In this document: positions 60,902-64,000 of the stretch, in pieces
How the letters are laid out: each line of letters starts with the position of its first letter
Position numbering within the stretch: position 1 is the stretch's first letter
Assembly (NCBI RefSeq): GCF_002157685.2
Contig: NZ_AP026738.1
Coordinates: 5,394,001-5,458,000, forward strand
Source of the DNA: Comamonas thiooxydans
GTDB lineage: Bacteria > Pseudomonadota > Gammaproteobacteria > Burkholderiales > Burkholderiaceae_C
Reading direction: 5' to 3'
DNA length: 64,000 bases
The notes under the pieces: model-generated
Told to the model about the DNA's origin: nothing
What the model saw: only the letters and a program-made list of their open reading frames with translations
The model's database searches: none
Program-made: the position numbers and the translations under genes

Positions 60902-62164
60902 TTACTCAAGACCGGGCACATCGCCCAGTTGGCGGGTGATGTCCGCAGCCGCCTGATGGGTGGCCACCAGTTGCTCCAGATAGAGGCTGCGTGCCTCGGC
61001 CAGCGTGCGCTGGGCATCCAGCACTTCCAGATAGCTGAACTTGCCCAGGGCAAAGCCCTTGGCAGCGACTTCGTAAGCGGATTCGGCCGCCGGCAGGACC
61101 TGCTGCGTCAGCTGCTCGGCCTGGGCCCGGCTGGTCTGCAACTGCTCGCGTTGCTGCTGCAACTGTGCGTACATTTGCTGGCGCGTGGCCAGCAGCTCGT
61201 CCTCGGCCTTGTCGGCCAGACGTAGCGCCTGCAGCTGATTGCCGCGGTTGCTGTCCAGGATCGGCAGCGGCACCGAGATACCCACCACCAGCTGATTGCG
61301 GCCCACTTCCTGCGCACGCTTCATGCCCAGACTCACGCTGGGGTCGGGCAGGCGCTTGGCACGCTCCAGCTCGGCGACGGACCTGGCCTGAAAAACGGCC
61401 TGCTGCGCGCGCAGCATCTGCGGTGAGTGCTCCAGCTTTTCCAGCATCAGGCCTTCATCGGGAAGCACAGGCAGTTGCGCCAGCTCCCCCACTGCGCTGC
61501 CAAATGCCGCAGGCTGCGCTCCCCACAGCGCCGCCAGCTGCTGACGCGCCACACGCAGACCGGAGCGCGCTTGCGCCAGCGCCAGCTCGGCACTGCTTTC
61601 GGCCACGCGGGCCTTGGTTTCCTCCAGCGGAGCCACCTTGCCTGCCAGCACGCGCTTGGCCGCGGCATCGCGGGCACTGCTGGCGATCTCCAGCGTCTTC
61701 TGATGCAGCTGCACGCGTTGCTGGCCGGCCAGCACATTGGCAAAAGCCGTGCGCACATCGGCGCGCAGACCGGCCTGCGCGGCCTCCAGCTCGGCCCTGG
61801 CCAGTTCGCGACCATGCCCGGCCGCCTTCATGCGGGCCTCGCGCTTGCCACCGATCTCTATGGACTGGTTCCATTGCAGAGTCATGGACCTGGTTTCGCG
61901 GCGCGTGTCCTCCTGCGAATAGGCCAGCTCGGGATTGGGTCTGGCACGGCTCTGTATCAATGCCCCCTCGCTGGCCGCCAGGGCCTGCGCTGCCGCCCGC
62001 AGACCGGGGTTGTGTTCCATGGCCAGCGCCAGTGCGGCCTGCAGGCTGATGGGGGCGGCTGCCGCTGCTGTTGCGGGCGCAGGTTGTTGCGCCCAGGCAC
62101 AGGGCACGAAAAGGCCCAAACCGCTGCCCAGCAACACAGCGGCCGCCTTGGTGATGAATGTCAT
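60902..62164 (-). CDS. czcC: CzcC-type outer-membrane efflux channel (TolC family)
   Basis: The 420-aa protein has a signal peptide ([26 protein letters not shown]) and two OEP repeats, the first starting [34 protein letters not shown] (read in two blocks), the second around [17 protein letters not shown]. Long coiled-coil helices are typical of TolC-family trimers. GCGGAG precedes ATG 62164; a longer frame upstream was rejected because it loses the signal. It is the first gene of the operon, facing the response regulator across the metal box at 62258-62279. Confidence 0.92.
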   Translation of the reverse strand: MTFITKAAAVLLGSGLGLFVPCAWAQQPAPATAAAAAPISLQAALALAMEHNPGLRAAAQALAASEGALIQSRARPNPELAYSQEDTRRETRSMTLQWNQSIEIGGKREARMKAAGHGRELARAELEAAQAGLRADVRTAFANVLAGQQRVQLHQKTLEIASSARDAAAKRVLAGKVAPLEETKARVAESSAELALAQARSGLRVARQQLAALWGAQPAAFGSAVGELAQLPVLPDEGLMLEKLEHSPQMLRAQQAVFQARSVAELERAKRLPDPSVSLGMKRAQEVGRNQLVVGISVPLPILDSNRGNQLQALRLADKAEDELLATRQQMYAQLQQQREQLQTSRAQAEQLTQQVLPAAESAYEVAAKGFALGKFSYLEVLDAQRTLAEARSLYLEQLVATHQAAADITRQLGDVPGLE

Positions 62165-62257
62165 GGTGATGCTCCGCCGGCATGCCTGCCCTTCCATTGG
62201 CAGTCTTGTGCAAGCGGAGCAAATCTAGCCTCGCGGCCCCCACAGGGTTCTGACCTC

Positions 62258-62279
62258 AAGATGACAAATTTGTCATCTT
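62258..62279. promoter_or_regulatory. CusR/CopR-type metal-response box (perfect 22-bp palindrome)
   Basis: The arms AAGATGACAAA and TTTGTCATCTT are exact reverse complements. The site matches the known CusR/CopR box AAAATGACAA-N2-TTGTCATTTT except for one substitution in each arm. It sits 32 bases before the response-regulator ATG and 93 bases before divergent czcC, so one dimer of the regulator probably activates both. Confidence 0.85.
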
Positions 62280-62311
62280 CGCAAGCGACCGACTTGCTCG
62301 ACAATCTGCGC

Positions 62312-63001
62312 ATGAAGCTTCTAGTCATCGAGGACGAAACCAAACTCGCCGAATACTTGCAAAAAGGCCTGGGCGAGGAAGGCTTTGTGGTTGATGCCGC
62401 GCACAACGGCATTGACGGCCTGCATCTGGCCACCGAGCAGCCCTACGACCTCATCATTCTGGACGGCATGCTGCCCGGCATCGACGGCCTGGCCGTGCTG
62501 GCGGCTCTGCGCCAGTCGCGCCAGACGCCAGTGCTCATGCTCACGGCCCGTGCCCAGGTGGAGGACCGCGTCAAAGGACTGCAGGCCGGCGCCGATGACT
62601 ATCTGGTCAAGCCTTTTGCATTTTCAGAACTGGTGGCCCGCGTTCATGCACTGCTGCGCCGCGGCCTGCAGGCCACGGCCACACCCGAAGCCACTGTGCT
62701 GCGCATGGCCGATCTGGAACTGGATCTGCTGCGTCACCGCGCCACACGTGCTGGCCAGCGACTGGACCTGACGGCCAAGGAGTTCAATCTGCTGAGTCTG
62801 CTGCTGCGGCGCCAGGGCGAAGTGCTGTCGCGCACCGAGCTGGCCTCCCAGGTCTGGGACATGAACTTCGACAGCGAAACCAATGTCGTAGAGGTCGCCG
62901 TGCGCCGCCTGCGCCTCAAGCTCGACGCACCGTTCGAGCTGCCCCTGCTGCACACGGTGCGCGGCATGGGCTATGTGCTGGAGCTTCGCCTTGATGCCTG
63001 A
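62312..63001 (+). CDS. czcR: Heavy-metal response regulator (OmpR/PhoB family, CzcR/CusR-like)
   Basis: The 229-aa protein has a receiver domain (1-115) with phosphorylation site Asp51 ([10 protein letters not shown]) and Lys100 ([11 protein letters not shown]), and a winged-helix DNA-binding domain (about 130-225: [32 protein letters not shown] read in blocks, [16 protein letters not shown]). [13 protein letters not shown] near the end is standard. It is divergent from czcCBA. Its cognate kinase gene begins at 63413, beyond an oppositely oriented DUF5713 gene, which is an unusual interruption. Confidence 0.93.
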   Translation: MKLLVIEDETKLAEYLQKGLGEEGFVVDAAHNGIDGLHLATEQPYDLIILDGMLPGIDGLAVLAALRQSRQTPVLMLTARAQVEDRVKGLQAGADDYLVKPFAFSELVARVHALLRRGLQATATPEATVLRMADLELDLLRHRATRAGQRLDLTAKEFNLLSLLLRRQGEVLSRTELASQVWDMNFDSETNVVEVAVRRLRLKLDAPFELPLLHTVRGMGYVLELRLDA

Positions 63002-63011
63002 TAGCCGGTGC

Positions 63012-63353
63012 TTACCATTCGCGTAGCGCGATCAGTTCCTCCACATCCGCATCTTCAAAACCATAAGCCTTGGCAATGGCCTCGAAGTCAGCCGCAATGC
63101 ATTCACGTGCCGCCGTCTCTATCTCGCTGCCCTGCTCTTCGAACTCCTGCTGCAGATCGTTGAAACGCTCGGTCGCAGCGTGGGCCAATCGATACAGCTG
63201 CTCCAGATTCTGCGGCTTTTGCTGCTCTATCTGCAGACAGAGTTCTCTCAGAATATCCTCGCCCTTGCGAACCAGTTCTTCAGGGAAATAGCTGTCCTCG
63301 TACATCTCCAGCAAGAAGGCGTAGTTGTTCATGATGGCGTTACCAAGACTCAT
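63012..63353 (-). CDS. DUF5713 family protein, 113 aa
   Basis: AAAAAGGAACG precedes ATG 63353. The acidic, helical cytoplasmic protein has NNYAFLLEMYEDSYFPEELV, QQKPQNLEQLYRLAHAATERFN and ETAARECIAADFEAIAKAYG, and no signal or membrane helix; the pattern matches DUF5713, whose function is unknown. It lies antisense between the response-regulator and kinase genes, ending 10 bases from the regulator stop and starting 59 bases from the kinase ATG. It may be an inserted gene or a modulator of this two-component system. Confidence 0.82.
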   Translation of the reverse strand: MSLGNAIMNNYAFLLEMYEDSYFPEELVRKGEDILRELCLQIEQQKPQNLEQLYRLAHAATERFNDLQQEFEEQGSEIETAARECIAADFEAIAKAYGFEDADVEELIALREW

Positions 63354-63412
63354 GGTCCGTTCCTTTTTCCAGCAAACCGCAAACAATGAATCTTCCAGCA
63401 TAGCAGCCACTC

Positions 63413-64000
63413 ATGACCGCTGATCACGTCTCTCCAGGCACTCCTCAGATCCCTAACCTGAGCCGCCGGCTGTCGCGCTCGCTGGCCCTGCAGACCATGC
63501 TGGGCCTGGGCCTGGTCTGCGTGGCCGTGTACTGGGGCAGCTGGCTGGCACTGGCCCAGCGCCAGCAGGAAAGCCTGGAGCAAAAGCAGGTCACGGTGAC
63601 GCATCTGCTGCAACAGGCCCGTGCCAACCGCTCCGCGTCCAGCATGCAGCACATGCTGTCCGACTTTCTCACGGGCCACGAGGATATGTCGATCCGCGTC
63701 AGCTATGCCAGCGGCGCGCTGCTGTTCGAGAAACTGCACCAGCCCCTCGACGATGCTCACAGCGCACGGCGCAGCTTCAGCGTCGTGCTGCCAGCCCAAG
63801 TGGATCAGCAGGAACAGCAGCCCGTGCAGGTGCTGCTGATGCTGGACCGCCGTCCCGACGATGCCCTGCTGCGCCAGCTGGCCTGGATTCTGGGCCTGGC
63901 CGCCGTCAGCGGTGCGCTGCTGGTGTCGCTGTTCAGCGCCTGGCTGGTGCGCCGCGGGCTGGCACCTCTGCATTCGCTGGTGGAGCAGACCCGGCAACTG
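63413..64000 (+). CDS. Sensor histidine kinase, N-terminal part (partner of CzcR; runs off the window)
   Basis: The frame opens at ATG 63413 and is still open after 196 codons at the window end. It shows a short cytoplasmic N-terminus with SRRLSRSLALQTML, a transmembrane helix (about 30-50, LGLGLVCVAVYWGSWLALA), a periplasmic sensor domain of roughly 100 residues, a second helix (about 154-177, LAWILGLAAVSGALLVSLF) and the start of a HAMP domain (WLVRRGLAPLHSLVEQTRQL). The catalytic core lies outside the window. Pairing with the response regulator at 62312 is inferred from adjacency. Confidence 0.82.
   Translation, partial: MTADHVSPGTPQIPNLSRRLSRSLALQTMLGLGLVCVAVYWGSWLALAQRQQESLEQKQVTVTHLLQQARANRSASSMQHMLSDFLTGHEDMSIRVSYASGALLFEKLHQPLDDAHSARRSFSVVLPAQVDQQEQQPVQVLLMLDRRPDDALLRQLAWILGLAAVSGALLVSLFSAWLVRRGLAPLHSLVEQTRQL

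Noticed and set aside
57461-61225. Very long forward-strand frame of about 1250 codons
   Set aside because: It is a GC-rich shadow antisense to czcA, czcB and part of czcC; composition is His/Arg/Gln-rich with no domain.
1-64000. CRISPR arrays, tRNA/rRNA genes, integrases, transposases, phage genes
   Set aside because: No regularly spaced repeats, no tRNA-like cloverleaf and no recombinase motifs were seen on reading both strands.

Overview
The window reads as chromosome of a GC-rich betaproteobacterium of the Comamonadaceae, most likely Comamonas or a close relative. The evidence is Bug-type (TctC) solute-binding proteins without their membrane subunits, a Burkholderiales-type porin, a DUF3567 protein, a DUF3108 protein, an orphan acyl-CoA-binding protein, and two kinds of short interspersed hairpin repeat typical of that family. 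I saw no rRNA, tRNA, CRISPR array, transposase or prophage gene. Genes are dense and carry conventional ribosome-binding sites. All functions below come from reading motifs and gene order; no database search was possible.

Layout. 1-3900: start of a probable cyclopropane-fatty-acid synthase-like gene, an unknown membrane-anchored protein, a lipoprotein aminopeptidase and an EptA-type phosphoethanolamine transferase. 3920-9689: a five-gene ABC-transporter operon (two paralogous NMT1/THI5-type binding proteins around a nucleoside/nucleobase deaminase, then ATPase and permease), divergent from an isopenicillin-N-synthase-like dioxygenase. The gap between them carries two outward-facing sigma-54 promoters. 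9874-17040: acyl-CoA-binding protein, porin, quinone oxidoreductase, and a TauD-like dioxygenase / BKACE / Bug-protein operon divergent from an AraC regulator. 17027-23462: M20 amidohydrolase, binding protein, molybdopterin oxidoreductase, diguanylate cyclase. 23766-26453: exported flavin amine oxidase, cytochrome c and RidA lipoprotein behind another sigma-54 promoter. 26532-32943: MFS exporter, 63-aa protein, amidohydrolase, isochorismatase-type hydrolase and pirin operon, divergent from a LysR regulator. 33054-45941: Bug protein, TraB/GumN protein, FAH-family hydrolase with divergent IclR regulator, DUF3108, DUF3567, AbrB-type membrane protein, ChaN lipoprotein, PAS-GGDEF-EAL protein, PurU and a GcvA-like regulator. 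46053-56068: UvrD-like helicase, a second Leu-type binding protein, GlcD-like oxidase, PQQ-type sugar dehydrogenase, D-serine dehydratase, phospholipase C and a small lipoprotein. 56297-64000: a czcCBA metal-efflux operon divergent from its two-component system.

The most interesting signals are regulatory. A perfect sigma-54 consensus faces the dioxygenase, a one-mismatch copy faces the ABC operon, and both are followed at the predicted transcript start by the same 16-base element, giving a mirror-symmetric control region. A third sigma-54 promoter with an NtrC-like site precedes the amine oxidase / cytochrome c / RidA operon. Together they suggest two nitrogen-scavenging systems under one nitrogen-limitation circuit: uptake, deamination and oxidation of a nucleobase-like compound, and periplasmic amine oxidation that passes electrons to cytochrome c while a periplasmic Rid protein hydrolyses the imine product.
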